NCBI RefSeq assembly: GCF_046630445.1
Contig: NC_092337.1
Coordinates: forward strand, 359,840,001-359,904,000
Length of the DNA: 64,000 bases
DNA from: Rutidosis leptorrhynchoides
Lineage: Eukaryota > Streptophyta > Magnoliopsida > Asterales > Asteraceae
Direction of reading: 5' to 3'
Shown here: positions 10,811 to 21,410 of the stretch, piece by piece
Layout of the letters: each line of letters begins with the position of its first letter
How positions within the stretch are numbered: position 1 is the first letter of the stretch
Notes under the pieces: model-generated
The model's database searches: none
The model's input: the letters and a program-made list of their open reading frames with translations, nothing else
What the model was told of the DNA's origin: nothing
Position numbers and translations under genes: made by a program

Positions 10811-12151
10811 CTAATTGTAAGTATTATTGGATACTTGTTGATTGCTAGGACCTTGTTGGTTGTTGTATGGAATATTTCGGTTATAATTCTGGTTTTGATT
10901 GTAAATCGGTCTTGGCGGTTGATAATTATTCTGATAATTATTTCCAGGCCTTTGGTTTATGTATGAAATATTCTCTCTTTGTTCCATTGTTAATTCAATA
11001 CTGAGACAATCTTTTGTCAAATGTGGTCCTCCACACTGCTCACAACTAATTCGTATTGAGTGAATATCCTTAGTCATCTTTTCCATTCGTCTCTCCACAG
11101 CATCTATCTTTGCGGAAATGGAATCTAAGTCATGGCTAGAATCGGCTCTAGTTGATTTAGATGATCTAATGATATCTTTTTCTTGGTGCCACTCATGTGA
11201 GTGGGAAGCAGTGTTATCAATAATTTTGTAAGCATCAGTTTCGGTTTTCTTCATAATAGAACCACCAGCTGCTATATCTATGTCTTTCCTTGTAGTGATG
11301 TCGCATCCTTGGTAGAATATTTGTACTATTTGACAGGTGTCTAAACCATGTTGCGGACATCCTCTTAATAACTTTCCATATCTAGTCCATGCCTCATATA
11401 GAGTTTCATTTGATTTCTGTGTAAACGTAACAATTTCTTCTTGAAGTCTTACGGCTTTAGATGCAGGAAAGAATTGTTTAAGAAATTTTTCAACTAAAAC
11501 ATCCCATGTATCAATCGCCCCTTCAGGTAACGATTCCAACCAATCTTTGGCTTCTCCCTTTAAAGTCCAGGGAAATAACATGAGATATATCTGTTCATCC
11601 TCCACTTCTCGGATTTTAAATAGTGTGCAGATCCTATTAAAGGTACGTAGATGTTCATTTGGATCTTCCTTCGGCGCACCACTAAATTGGCATTGATTAG
11701 TCACCATGTGTAGAATTTGTCCTTTGATTTCATAATCTGGCGCATTAATGTCTGGATGAGTAATTGCGTGACCTTGGCCAGTGCGTTTAGCTCTCATTCG
11801 GTCTTCCATACTTAAAGGTTCCAGATTCTCCATAATTGAATTTGTTGAATCGGAATCACTAGAGGATTCTGATTTAATGGTTCGTTCCTCAACAATCTCT
11901 GTTTGAATGATTGGTGGTTCCGGAGGAAAGTTTAATGGTTCAGGATCTACGAACCGTTCCTGAATATTCTCCGGATTCTCAATTGTGAGGTCGGGTTCAA
12001 AAAATGGATTATTGGAAATTTGAACTGAAGTACTTGGTCGACTGGATGACGTTTCTAAAGAAAAATCAACGGTGGTAATATTTGCTAAATGTCTTGATCT
12101 AGTTACAGGTGGTGAACGTACAAAAGGTGGTGAACGTCTTGCTCGGTGCAT
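10811..12151 (-). CDS. gag: Athila gag polyprotein
   Basis: A 446-residue capsid/nucleocapsid protein. The N-terminal third is Ser/Pro/Glu-rich and probably disordered. The retrotransposon gag core (about 165-290) contains WLESLP and YEAWTRYGKLLRGCP. A single zinc knuckle, CEQCGGPHLTKDC (CX2CX3HX4C), lies near residue 382, followed by an Asn/Gln-rich tail. It ends with TAG (10811-10813). The same frame then continues open into the protease, so the stop could be a nonsense change or a readthrough signal (codon context AAT TAG CAA). The start chosen is the first ATG of the frame. Confidence 0.9.
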   Translation of the reverse strand: MHRARRSPPFVRSPPVTRSRHLANITTVDFSLETSSSRPSTSVQISNNPFFEPDLTIENPENIQERFVDPEPLNFPPEPPIIQTEIVEERTIKSESSSDSDSTNSIMENLEPLSMEDRMRAKRTGQGHAITHPDINAPDYEIKGQILHMVTNQCQFSGAPKEDPNEHLRTFNRICTLFKIREVEDEQIYLMLFPWTLKGEAKDWLESLPEGAIDTWDVLVEKFLKQFFPASKAVRLQEEIVTFTQKSNETLYEAWTRYGKLLRGCPQHGLDTCQIVQIFYQGCDITTRKDIDIAAGGSIMKKTETDAYKIIDNTASHSHEWHQEKDIIRSSKSTRADSSHDLDSISAKIDAVERRMEKMTKDIHSIRISCEQCGGPHLTKDCLSIELTMEQRENISYINQRPGNNYQNNYQPPRPIYNQNQNYNRNIPYNNQQGPSNQQVSNNTYN

Positions 12152-13465
12152 TCACTGAATATCCTATTAGTTTTTAAAAGGAAAGAAAAATTATAATAAG
12201 TTATCCAATCAATAGACTTTTCTGATTTTGCCCACGTTTCGAATAGCCAAAAGATGCAGCAGAGGGGCAGGATTCGTTTGGTCTCAATATAATTGAGGAC
12301 TGTTTGGCTCCAATAACCCGGTCCACGTACAAATCCAACTATTACTACGAACCAGAAAATTTTGATGTCTATTAATTTAACCACTTAAAATAAATTTTCG
12401 TAATTTTAAGAAATTTAGATAAGAAGTAGAATAAAAATCTATGTCCTAAAACTAGAATAGCGAGAAATAAGAAAGAAAAAGAGTTCGTCGGAAAAGGTCG
12501 AAAAAGAAAAATGGTTGAAAAATAAAAGGTGACGGAAAAATAAAAGAAACTTATAAAACTTAAAACACTTGACTAACCTAACCTTATTACTACAACTAAC
12601 TTAAAATTATAATCGCAAATTGAGATTACTAATTGGAATGATAATTGATACATAGTAAAAGGTGTCTAAAAATATTAAAGCTTACAGGAAAAACTAAATC
12701 CCAAATGGAAATAACTTAAAAAGAAACTAAAACTTAAAAAGGCGTCGCAAAATTCTAAAGCACTTAAATCTTAGTCTAAAGAAAAAGCACTTAAGGAATT
12801 CTACGACAAAGCCTAAAAATCTAGAAGTAAAAATAACTATGGCAAAAACTAAGTTTAAAACTAAATATGAGCGAAAAATACAAATATTACGCTAAAACCA
12901 ATAAAAAGTTACAAAATATAAAAATAAACTTAAAGTTGTAAAAAGTAAAAATTTTTATAAAAATATTATATTATTTATTTTTAAAGGTATCAATTTTATA
13001 ATTTATTAAAACAAAATAAAATTAATTAAAACTAAAAAAGAATACAAAATAAACTAAATAATAACATAACAATACCCTAATTAGGGTTAATTAATAATAA
13101 TTATAATTAATTTAAACCCTAAACTGGTCGGACTAGGTTACCAGACCTGTCAACTCACCTCATGCGATCGCATGAGGTGTTAGTTGTTTTACCATGCGAT
13201 CGCATGGCTTGCGAATTCGGGCCACACTTTGGGCTGCAACAGTGATCGGGCCGAGTGGTTTTTTACTACTTTTTTTTTTTTTAATTTCTGTTTTAATATT
13301 TATAAAAAGTACTTATATAAATTAAATAAAACTTATCTAAAAAAAACTAAGATAAAAATAAAATACTTTATGATTTTATAAATAACAATCTAAAAAAAAT
13401 AGATTTATATATAATTATTTTTTTTTTATATATATTAGCGTTGCGCTTCCGGCTTTTAAGCGAGA
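12152..13465 (-). other. 5' untranslated leader of element D
   Basis: About 1.3 kb between the PBS and gag. It is strongly A-rich on the plus strand, with no convincing coding sequence. It holds palindrome pair 2 (13161-13206) and a T-run at about 13269-13282. Confidence 0.65.
13161..13206. repeat. Palindrome pair 2 (CATGCGATCGCATG x2, 32 bp apart)
   Basis: Copies at 13161-13174 and 13193-13206. The first extends to a 24-bp perfect palindrome (13156-13179). The spacing matches pairs 1 and 3, but the 18-bp spacers differ in sequence. Confidence 0.95.
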
Positions 13466-13483
13466 TCCCCGGCAGCGGCGCCA
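13466..13483 (-). other. Primer-binding site of element D (tRNA-Asp-like)
   Basis: On the minus strand, TGGCGCCGCTGCCGGGGA begins 8 bases inside the 5' LTR. It resembles the complement of the plant tRNA-Asp 3' end, the primer usual for Athila elements; the tRNA identity is from memory. Confidence 0.85.
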
Positions 13484-14941
13484 AAAATACTTGATGTTTC
13501 GCGAGGTGTATATTAATTTAGCTTATATTTTTACAGAAAATACTATTAAATACGATACAATTTTACACAAGATATTTATTTATTTATAGAATGGATATAC
13601 TTAAACCTTGCTACAACACTTATAGGCAGTGTACCTAATCGTACAGTAGTGTAGTTTTTAGTAAGTCCGGTTCGTTCCACAGGGAATCTTTTTAAACAAA
13701 GCTTAACGCTATATTAGTTTACTTTTATAAAAATACAAATATATATATATATAAGTAATATTATTATTATAAATGGGGGGTTTTTACCGTTTAATGACCG
13801 GTTTGTCGATTTTAAAACTTTAGTCGCAGTTAAAACCAAATGTAAAATATTAAAAATAAATACAAGACTTAAATTAAAGCATAAAGTAAATAACGATAAT
13901 GAAATTGCGAATAATAAAAGTGCGATAAAATAAACTTGCGATAATTAAAAAGTACGATAATTAAAAGTGCAATACAATAACAATAAAAATGCGATAATTA
14001 GAAGTGCAATTAAATATAAAATAAAGGAAATTAAATATGAAATAAAAGAATTATGCTTATTTAAACTTCCGTAATCATGATGTTTGACGTGTTTATTTTA
14101 GTTTTAAGCCCATGGGTTAATTGTCCTTTGTCCTGGATTATTTAATATGTCCGTCTAGTTTTTGTCCATAACAGTCCATCAGTCATAAATATAAAGTGCG
14201 AGTGTCCTCGTCAAATTATCCTTATACCCGAAGTTAAATATTCCAACTAATTGGGGACTTCAACTGTAACAAGATTTTAATACTTTGTTTAATAATTACA
14301 CCAGGATGTCGACTGAGTGTAACCCAAGGCTTTAATATTTTGTTATCAATTATACCAAGTGTCCTTGTACATAATTTCACCCCTGTTTTAATTATTCTAG
14401 TGACTATTAATCCATTCCCGTGTCCGGTTAAATGAACGATTATTCGTACATATAAATACCCCGCCCATCGTGTCCGATTGAGTGTATATGGTAAATTATA
14501 GGGACGCCCAATTGTAAATCTTTATATTAACATTAACAAACTATCATTTAGTTAAACAAATATAAAGCCCATTAATAGCCCATAGTCTAATTTCCACAAG
14601 TGTCGTTCTTTTGTCCAAACCCCAATTATGGTACAAAGCCCAATTACCCAATTTTAGTAATTAGCCCAACATCATGATTACTTCGTTTTAAATAAGCATA
14701 ATAATAACTTAGCTACGAGACATTAATGTAAAAAGGTTGAACATAACTTACAATGATTAAAAATAGCGTAGCGTTACACGGACAGAATTTCGACTTACAC
14801 CCTTACAATATTCGCTAACATACCCTTATTATTAGAATTATAATTAAAATTAAAATTAAAATATAAATTATAAATATATATTTTACGTATATATGGAGAA
14901 AAGAGAAAGATAGATTGAATTTTTGGTGCACCAAAGCTCGA

Positions 14942-14949
14942 TTTTTATA
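14942..14949 (-). promoter_or_regulatory. TATA box of the D LTR promoter
   Basis: Minus-strand TATAAAAA lies about 25 bases downstream of palindrome pair 3 and is followed by a pyrimidine-rich leader. This puts transcription start near 14915 and gives a U3 of about 570 bp. Prediction from sequence only. Confidence 0.6.
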
Positions 14950-14973
14950 GGCATGTGGGCTGGAACTGGGGCT

Positions 14974-15019
14974 CATGCGATCGCATGGATTTATGCCTTC
15001 CAGGCCATGCGATCGCATG
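14974..15019. repeat. Palindrome pair 3 (CATGCGATCGCATG x2, 32 bp apart)
   Basis: Copies at 14974-14987 and 15006-15019; the second extends to a 20-bp palindrome. The pair sits immediately upstream of the LTR TATA box on the transcribed strand, the place expected for a promoter-proximal protein-binding site. Confidence 0.95.
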
Positions 15020-15486
15020 GCCAGCTGGGGAGGCTCATTTTTGGTTGTTTTCTTCTGCCGACGGTTTTATAAATAATATAATATATTAAATAATTATAAG
15101 AATTATTTAAATATTATATTATATTTATGTGCATAGTTGACTTGTAATTTTTAGTCCGTTGCGTCGAGCGTTGAGAGTTGACTCTGGTCCCGGTTCCGGA
15201 TTTTCGAACGTCCTTGCGTACAATTTAATATCTTGTACTTTGCGTTTTGAATCTTGTACTCTTGTAATTTCGAGACGTTTCTTATCAATAATTGGAACCT
15301 CTTTGATTGTATTTTATACTTTTGAGCTTTTTGGTCGTTTGCGTCTTCAATTCGTCGAATCTGTCTTTTGTCTTCACCTTTTATTATTTAAACGAATATC
15401 ACTTGTAAATAGAACAATTGCAACTAAAAGCTTGTCTTTCTTGAGGAATAATGCTATGAAATATATGTTTGTTTTTAGCATTATCA

Positions 15487-15902
15487 GATATCTCACGACA
15501 AATAGATTTCACCTTGGTGAAATACTGAGAAATGGATAGACTTCCTTGTGAGATACCTGCGAGCTCATTTTCCAAGAGTTGGAGGCGTGCTTCATTCTTC
15601 TTTGAAAATAATTTTTCAAAAGTTTCCCAAGCGGCCTTTGGTGTTTTCTCGTCACGGATGTGCTCCAATAGACCCTCCTCGATTGTAGTCTTCAATTTAA
15701 ATAAAGCCTTCCCGGCCTTGATGTTCCATTTTCTCAAGGCTTCGGCATTTTCTTTCGGTGGAGGCGTTGTGTCACTGCCACCAACTATTTCCCATAAATC
15801 CTGTCCTTGTAGGTAGGATTCTATACAGGTCCGCCAATAACCATAGTTGTGGTTATTGAGACTCTTAATTCCACTGCTCGTACTTGCAAGATCTGCCATC
15901 AT
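15487..15902 (-). pseudogene. gag: Copia gag, N-terminal part, truncated by element D
   Basis: About 138 codons from the ATG-ATG at 15902. It shows the copia gag N-terminal signature (LNNHNYGYWRTCIESYLQGQ), then the UBN2-type gag core with AWETFEKLF and ARLQLLENEL. The similarity ends within SICREISD at the D insertion. A TTG nine bases upstream keeps the frame open, but the first ATG is more likely. This fragment cannot give a complete capsid protein. Confidence 0.85.
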
Positions 15903-16061
15903 GACGTCCAACGTCCAATAAGCTTGGTCCCTGACCGATGAGCTTTCACAGTTCCTAACTGTGCTCCGACAGAATCTCCCTTAGAGCCTTGGTGAAAACA
16001 AGTCGATGTAAACGTCCAACGTTTACCGATTTCCTCCACTAGAAATGGTCCCGAACGACCC

Positions 16062-16073
16062 GCTCTGATACCA
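16062..16073 (-). other. Primer-binding site of element E (initiator Met tRNA)
   Basis: Minus-strand TGGTATCAGAGC lies two bases inside the LTR end. This is the standard tRNA-iMet primer site of plant copia elements. Confidence 0.9.
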
Positions 16074-16075
16074 AT

Positions 16076-16726
16076 TGTTGGAAGCTTCGACGAGCCCAAC
16101 ACACCCACTATAGAGGACCTAGGTTATACTCACTCACTAGACCAACACTTTGACGTTGATTAGCCTTTAATTTTATGAATTCTTAGTGCACAATGTACTT
16201 AGGCGACAGTGTCAACCATATATCTTTAGGCGGAATAACCGACCATGTATTACTTAGGCGGCAGAGCCGACCATATAATAAATACAACACAAGTGCACTA
16301 AGAACTTAAACACAAACCGAGGCTTAACCTGGAAACTTAACAAAGAACACTTTTATTAATACAAAGAAACAATTACAATATTATGGACTCAACTCACACT
16401 CTTACTTATTCACAACTTCTACTTCCAACTCTTCTTCACTTCTTACTTCTTCTCTACTTCACACTTCACTTACTCACACCTTACACAAATGAACTACTCA
16501 TCACCCATATTTATACTACTTCATGGAACATTCTAGAAACTATATATTTTCATGGATAAATATCTAGATATTTTCTACACATACAAATATCTAGATTTTT
16601 CCTATCAAATATTTCTAGATTTTTCCTACCATATTCTAAATTCTAGATATTTTCTTATACATATTAATATCTAGATATTTTACATATATACATCTACTAA
16701 TACCAAATTTGCATTGTATTTTAACA
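16076..16726 (-). repeat. 5' LTR of element E (about 651 bp)
   Basis: Ends are TGTT and AACA in inverted orientation. The inner end is fixed by the PBS. The outer end is inferred from the terminal inverted bases only. The LTR holds a degenerate repeated motif of the form AGGCGG....ACCGACCAT (16197-16276) and many short TCTAGATATTTT-like repeats (16540-16680). Confidence 0.75.
16508..16515 (-). promoter_or_regulatory. TATA box in the copia E LTR
   Basis: Minus-strand TATAAATA in the middle of the LTR, upstream of a pyrimidine-rich leader. Plausible LTR promoter; prediction only. Confidence 0.5.
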
Positions 16727-18297
16727 GTCTCACATGGAGGAACATAACCGGATTTCATCATGCTAACGTTAACTATTTTGTCCTGTAGTGATTTTTTTCT
16801 TTTTAGAAAATCGTTTTTCCGGCCCAACGGAGTGGGCTCTGGGCCTTCTACTAGTTCAAAATATAAACATAACAAAAGCTCATGATCACTTTGGACCACT
16901 CAAAAAACATGTTTCATTATCATATGAATGCTTCATCTTGTTGTCAGTGACTTCTAGATCAAATAAGAAAAACTGGTACTCATCAGTAACCTCAGTGGTG
17001 GATTAATCGTCGAGAGTTTCAACGATTATGTTGGTAGAAGAATGTGGAAAGAGATAATGAAAAGATGAGAGTGAGATGAGTTGTGATTGATTTTGAGTAT
17101 GTATAATTTCAGATTGTTGACAGTAGATAAATTAATATAGAGGCGTCCGCGTGCATCAGTTAAAAAAGGTAATGTTAATTGGAGGCGGCAAGCAGTGCTA
17201 AGTTGTGGATACTATATTTAAATTGATTATGTTATATATTACGAAATAAATTTTAAATGACAGCAATTTAATAATTAACTTTATTTTTAATTTATTACAT
17301 CATTTGAAGCGTCATATAATGACATATGTGTATATGTGTATATGTGTATGTGTATCATATAAGATTATGTTAGTATAGCGAGATTGAGCTCGCCAATGGC
17401 TTGTGATGAGTTCGCCAAACCATCACATCACACTGACGGCACGATCATCACCAATCACGTACCCTTGTGTCGCTACCTCTCCAACCGGATGCTACTTCCT
17501 TTCCGGTGATCGACTTGTGATTTTCAAATTTTTTCAGTTGGCGGTGATTTGAGGTTTTTAATGATTTTTGGCATCCGTTTGGTTTGTGTTACTTTTATGG
17601 CGGCTACATATTTACTGCGGTCGGGTTCCCTCTTAGTTGTGTGCAACTGATTTTATTTGGATTGCGATGGTGCTCTGGTTATTTTAGGTGTAGTGTGGGT
17701 GACACCTTATCCATTCTTTTGGATGGGGTTTGCGGTGGTTTTGTCGTTATGCTTAAGTCATCTTTGTTGATGGATATCAGGTTTGGTGAAGATAGGAGTG
17801 GGGGCCTTGTCAGGAGGGTTTCACGATACGGTGTAATCAAAATCGTTGTATCGTTTGTATGATGTTGTATTAGCTCGTTTTGATTTGTACAATGTTGTAT
17901 TTGTGTACGGAGTATTTGGTAATTGTAATAGGACAAGGAATGTCAGAAAGATAGTTGGATCTTTTCAATTTAGATGCAGTAGGCTCTCACACAATTGTAA
18001 CACTTCTAGATCTTCCCAATCTATTTTAGTTTATATTAATGTTTTTCACCGAAAAAATTCAGTGCTCGCCAATTACTTCGTGAATAAATAGTATTTTTTA
18101 TGGTGAGTTCTAGCGAATAAAATGTTTGTACATTTAGCTCCATGGTTAGTACATTGGAATGTTTAATTAATAGAATGGGTTTATATGATGTGAAGTGTTA
18201 CATATAGCGGTGAATATGTGATGAGAAAGTAAATATTAACATATCGTTGATGTGGTAGTCTATTAATTTGAAAAATGTGTTATAGATACCAGTAGTC
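16727..18297. other. Intergenic region between copia E and the PIF/Harbinger element
   Basis: No gene I can support. A minus-strand open stretch (about 16899-16727) could be a decayed gene fragment next to the copia insertion, but I do not recognise the protein. There is a short TATGTG microsatellite at about 17326-17355. The 17580-17930 part is G/T-rich and resembles a retroelement untranslated end; this is not certain. Confidence 0.4.
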
Positions 18298-18300
18298 TAA

Positions 18301-19664
18301 GAGTCCTTCCATCGGTACCGCCCTGGGGGCCACCCAGCCAACCGCCCTCCTAGGCGCCGATGGCAGCGAGTCGCCCAGAGGTCCACCCAGCAACCCGCCC
18401 AGGTAATCGTGCTCCGTTTCGTGTTTTTTGGTCAGAATTCAGGACGCAAAAAATGGGATTTTCACCCGTTAGAAGAAAAAAAATTCCAACAGCTATTTTT
18501 GATTTTTTTTTCCTTTTTTTTTTTCACTCTATATATACACATTCATTTTTCACTTTTGATTCATACATTCATCAATATTTTTCATATTCAATATCAAACT
18601 ATCATCTCAAATTATCAATCTTTTTCCAAAATAAAATGAATTCAAATAACCAAAATTTCGATCCCGATCTAAATGTGGTATTAACGATCATGAATACCAC
18701 TAATAATCGATCACTCGAAGCACTTGATCAATTGGATGAGTTAAGTGATAATGAAGAAGTTGAACCCGTACCAAAAGCACCTAGAAGATATTTATATAGA
18801 GATCGTGAAGCCGCGCAAAAGCATTATGGAATGATTATTTTTTCACACTTGTACGTTTCCAAAAGGATTATTTTCGTAGACGTTATCGAATATGCAGACC
18901 TTTGTTTCTTCGTATATGTCAAGGTATATTGAATTTTTCTCAAACTCCGATTTCCGAGTATTTTACTTATTTTCGTCAAAGACGTGATGCTACCGGATTA
19001 CTTGGTTTTAATATTGTTCAAAAAGTAACATCTGCCATACGTCAACTAGCTTATGATGCGTCGGCCGATCTTTTTGATGAGTATTTGCATATGGCTGAAC
19101 AAACCTCATACGATTGTTTAAACAAATTTTGCAAATGTGTTTTTCACTTGTACGCAACCGAATATTCGAGAAAATCAACTACACAAGATGTGCAACGTTT
19201 GACCGCTAAGAAATGGTTGAAGCGCATATGCGGGTGGACGTGGTAATAAGAGATGTGAGCATTCATCGACTACTACGAGATATGTTTGTCGAACATGTAT
19301 TCAGTCTTCCACCTAATTATCGTATTCGACATGATCCGACAATAAATTCAAACAATCAAGACGAGACAGGACCTTCACACGTTCACGAAGACGTAGACGA
19401 AGACGAAGACGAATAATTTTTAAATTTTTATGTAATTTTATTTTTAACTCTATGTTTTAATTTTAATTATTGTAATGTTTTTAATGTTTAATAAAAGTTT
19501 AGTTTTATTTAAATAAGTATTTAATTTTCAGAAATAATTAAAAAAAATGGAAGGAAGGAGTGTCACTATTCGGAGTGTTTAGTCATGGAAAGGAAGTGCT
19601 GATGTGGTTCTGATGTGGCACCCACGACTAAGAAGAGATGAACTACTCCATTTGGAGCACTCTA
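18301..19664 (+). mobile_element. PIF/Harbinger DNA transposon, internally deleted
   Basis: TAA target duplications flank the element (18298-18300 and 19665-19667). Imperfect terminal inverted repeats begin GAGTCCTTCC at the left and end GGAGCACTC at the right. The inside carries a damaged PIF-type transposase. At 1364 bp it is far shorter than autonomous PIF elements, so it is a deletion derivative. Confidence 0.85.
18636..19416 (+). pseudogene. PIF/Harbinger transposase (ALP1/HARBI1-like) remnant, catalytic core deleted
   Basis: The ATG at 18636 starts an acidic N-terminal region. After about 65 codons the frame shifts near 18830. The homologous frame then continues with DYFRRRYRICRPLFLRI, the family's QRRDATGLLGF and the helical region ASADLFDEYLHMAEQT. 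After DVQRL (about 19200) the family's catalytic DDE part is missing. A third frame gives only the C-terminal EHVFSLPPNYR-type end and an Asp/Glu tail, stopping at 19416. No functional nuclease could be made. Confidence 0.85.
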
Positions 19665-19667
19665 ACA

Positions 19668-20050
19668 TGTAGATAGATTTAAGAAAAACACATAATGCAA
19701 CCCATAATTCTTAGTACACTATGAATTGAATGTCCACGCATTTTTTGTGTGGAAACAACTAGAACTCCGTACAATCTAAAGGTATTTCATCAAAAAATAA
19801 GACCTAAACAAATACAAAGAACTGCACAGCAAACGGATGGTCGTGGTTGCTTGTGAAGAAACTGGCTGTCTAGTGAAGACAGGTTGTGGAACACAACATT
19901 AGGGGTAATTTAGGAAATTTTGGTATATCGAATACAAGGTGGAAATGTCAATTCTTAAAAATAAAATAGTATAGTAGGAGGTTGGTGGCTGGGGGTTGGT
20001 AAGGAAGAACTCGATTTTAAATACGCTCAAATCAAATTGAAGCAAACAAA
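19668..20050 (+). other. Upstream region of shikimate kinase
   Basis: AT-rich intergenic sequence that probably holds the promoter of the shikimate kinase gene. A TTTTAAATA stretch near 20013 is a weak TATA candidate. No other element recognised. Confidence 0.35.
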
Positions 20051-21382
20051 TGTATGTTTAATTATTAGTGTGTTAGGTTTATAATTCGGTCTCTTTAACA
20101 TTCAATTCAACTTCGCTTTCATCCAAATCTTCGATACCAGCTCCAATTAGGTATTCATTCATTATTCCACAATTATTCTTTATACATTAGCTAATATTTA
20201 TGATTTATAATTTATATCTGTACGTAATTCGTTGTTTGTATCATCTCAAAACCCCCAATCCATTACAATTCAGCTGCTTTATATATATTTATAGTTCTGT
20301 AAGACTTAGGACTATGGATTATGTATATCACTGTATATATTTTTAAAAATAGTTCTTTTGTTTTTTGCGGTTTCTGTTTTTAGGGAATATTCGTTGTGAG
20401 ATTATGTGTATTTTATATTGAAATGAATTATTGATCTGTATTCGATAGAAATGTGTTTTTAAATCTGCATAACCTTGCCTTCCATATATACCTTTCATTC
20501 GCTTTCAAGACTGATTTTTGTGACATGTTCTTGAAATAGGATGATGATGGTATTTGATGATTCACAACATTATTGATTCCTAAGTTATGTTTGAAGGGTA
20601 CCGGCTGATATCGAAAACTTAAAAAAGTAGACTTTTTCTAAGAGACACGACTAAATTATACAGTATGTAATTGTGTACGATATTGTTTTAATTAAACAAA
20701 TGGGGCCTTACTGTTGTTAAACGTGCATGTCGTAGGGATAACAGAATTATAACTTATGACCAAATTGGAATAATCCAGATATTAAGTTTGAATTCTCAAT
20801 CCTTATTGGTTATGTATGAATGCTTGACAATATTTAGATGTCTTACTTGTTTTTGGTGGTTCAGTGTCTCGAATATTACATGATATGAAGTAATGCCATT
20901 GTCATTCAGTTCTCAATCTTTGTTACTAGTTGGTTATGATAGATGATGGGTCTTATAATTGATCATTTGGGAAAAAAATTAGGCTTTGGCATGACAATCA
21001 TGTTAATGGTTTGGTAAAATTGCTACTCGATATTTGTCTTAACGTTTAAAGTAGTTATAATAATTTTATAGATGTTTTGACACAACTGTGATTAATTGGT
21101 ACTCTGGAGACTTTCATACCACTGATTCAGAGTTTAAATGATTTAGTGGTTTCTTTCTATTTGTACTTATCTTGATTACATGAATGTTTTTCAGTAAAAA
21201 AAATAAAAAAAAAATAATCTTTTTCTAAGTATAGATGAATGATATATCTAATTCTTTAGTTTGGTTTCCCATAATAATAATAATATTATTTTTTCTTTTT
21301 TGTATGAAGTCTTGATGTTGTCTTCACTTAATTTTTTGAGGCTATTCGTTTAGCTAATCGAACTTGTTCTATAGTTTGTTTC

Positions 21383-21410
21383 TTTTTTTTTTTTTTTTTT
21401 TTTTTTTTTT
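21383..21410 (+). repeat. Poly(T) tract
   Basis: 28 consecutive T residues inside the probable leader intron. It could be the antisense tail of a decayed retroposon or simple slippage. Confidence 0.9.

Larger units (their letters stand above)
1..15486 (-). mobile_element. Athila-type Ty3/gypsy LTR retrotransposon (element D), left end outside window
   Basis: In transcriptional order on the minus strand the sequence shows a 5' LTR (15486-13492), a PBS, a long leader, gag, PR-RT-RNaseH-integrase, a small zinc-knuckle ORF, a 482-codon ORF, a long 3' region, a purine tract and the first 397 bp of the 3' LTR. The Athila assignment rests on the DLGAS-type protease, the FMDDF reverse transcriptase box, the tRNA-Asp-like PBS and the extra ORF after pol. 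The two LTR copies differ at three positions over the 397 comparable bases, so insertion was recent. The element interrupts a copia gag at 15487. The expected 5-bp target duplication (gatat at 15487-15491) cannot be confirmed because the other flank is outside the window. Confidence 0.93.
13492..15486 (-). repeat. 5' LTR of element D (1995 bp)
   Basis: Minus strand runs TGATAATGC to ACATCA, giving canonical TG/CA ends. The outer end at 15486 abuts interrupted copia gag. The inner end is 8 bases from the PBS. A TATA box and a palindrome pair define the promoter side. The rest (R-U5, about 1.4 kb) is AT-rich and non-coding. Confidence 0.93.
15487..16726 (-). mobile_element. 5' part of a Ty1/copia LTR retrotransposon (element E), interrupted by element D
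   Basis: On the minus strand: a 5' LTR (16726-16076), an initiator-Met PBS and the start of a copia gag. The reading frame breaks off at 15487, where the D LTR begins. The rest of E, with its 3' LTR, must lie left of the window beyond D. Confidence 0.85.

Noticed and set aside
12103-12384. 93-codon minus-strand frame overlapping the Athila gag start
   Set aside because: Out of frame with gag and without homology; most likely leader sequence.
16636-16899. Minus-strand frame crossing the copia E LTR end
   Set aside because: Half of it is LTR sequence; the non-LTR half has no recognisable family, so it was not called a gene.
17584-17862. 92-codon plus-strand frame in the 17-18 kb intergenic region
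   Set aside because: Hydrophobic but with no homology I recognise; surrounding sequence looks like a decayed retroelement end.
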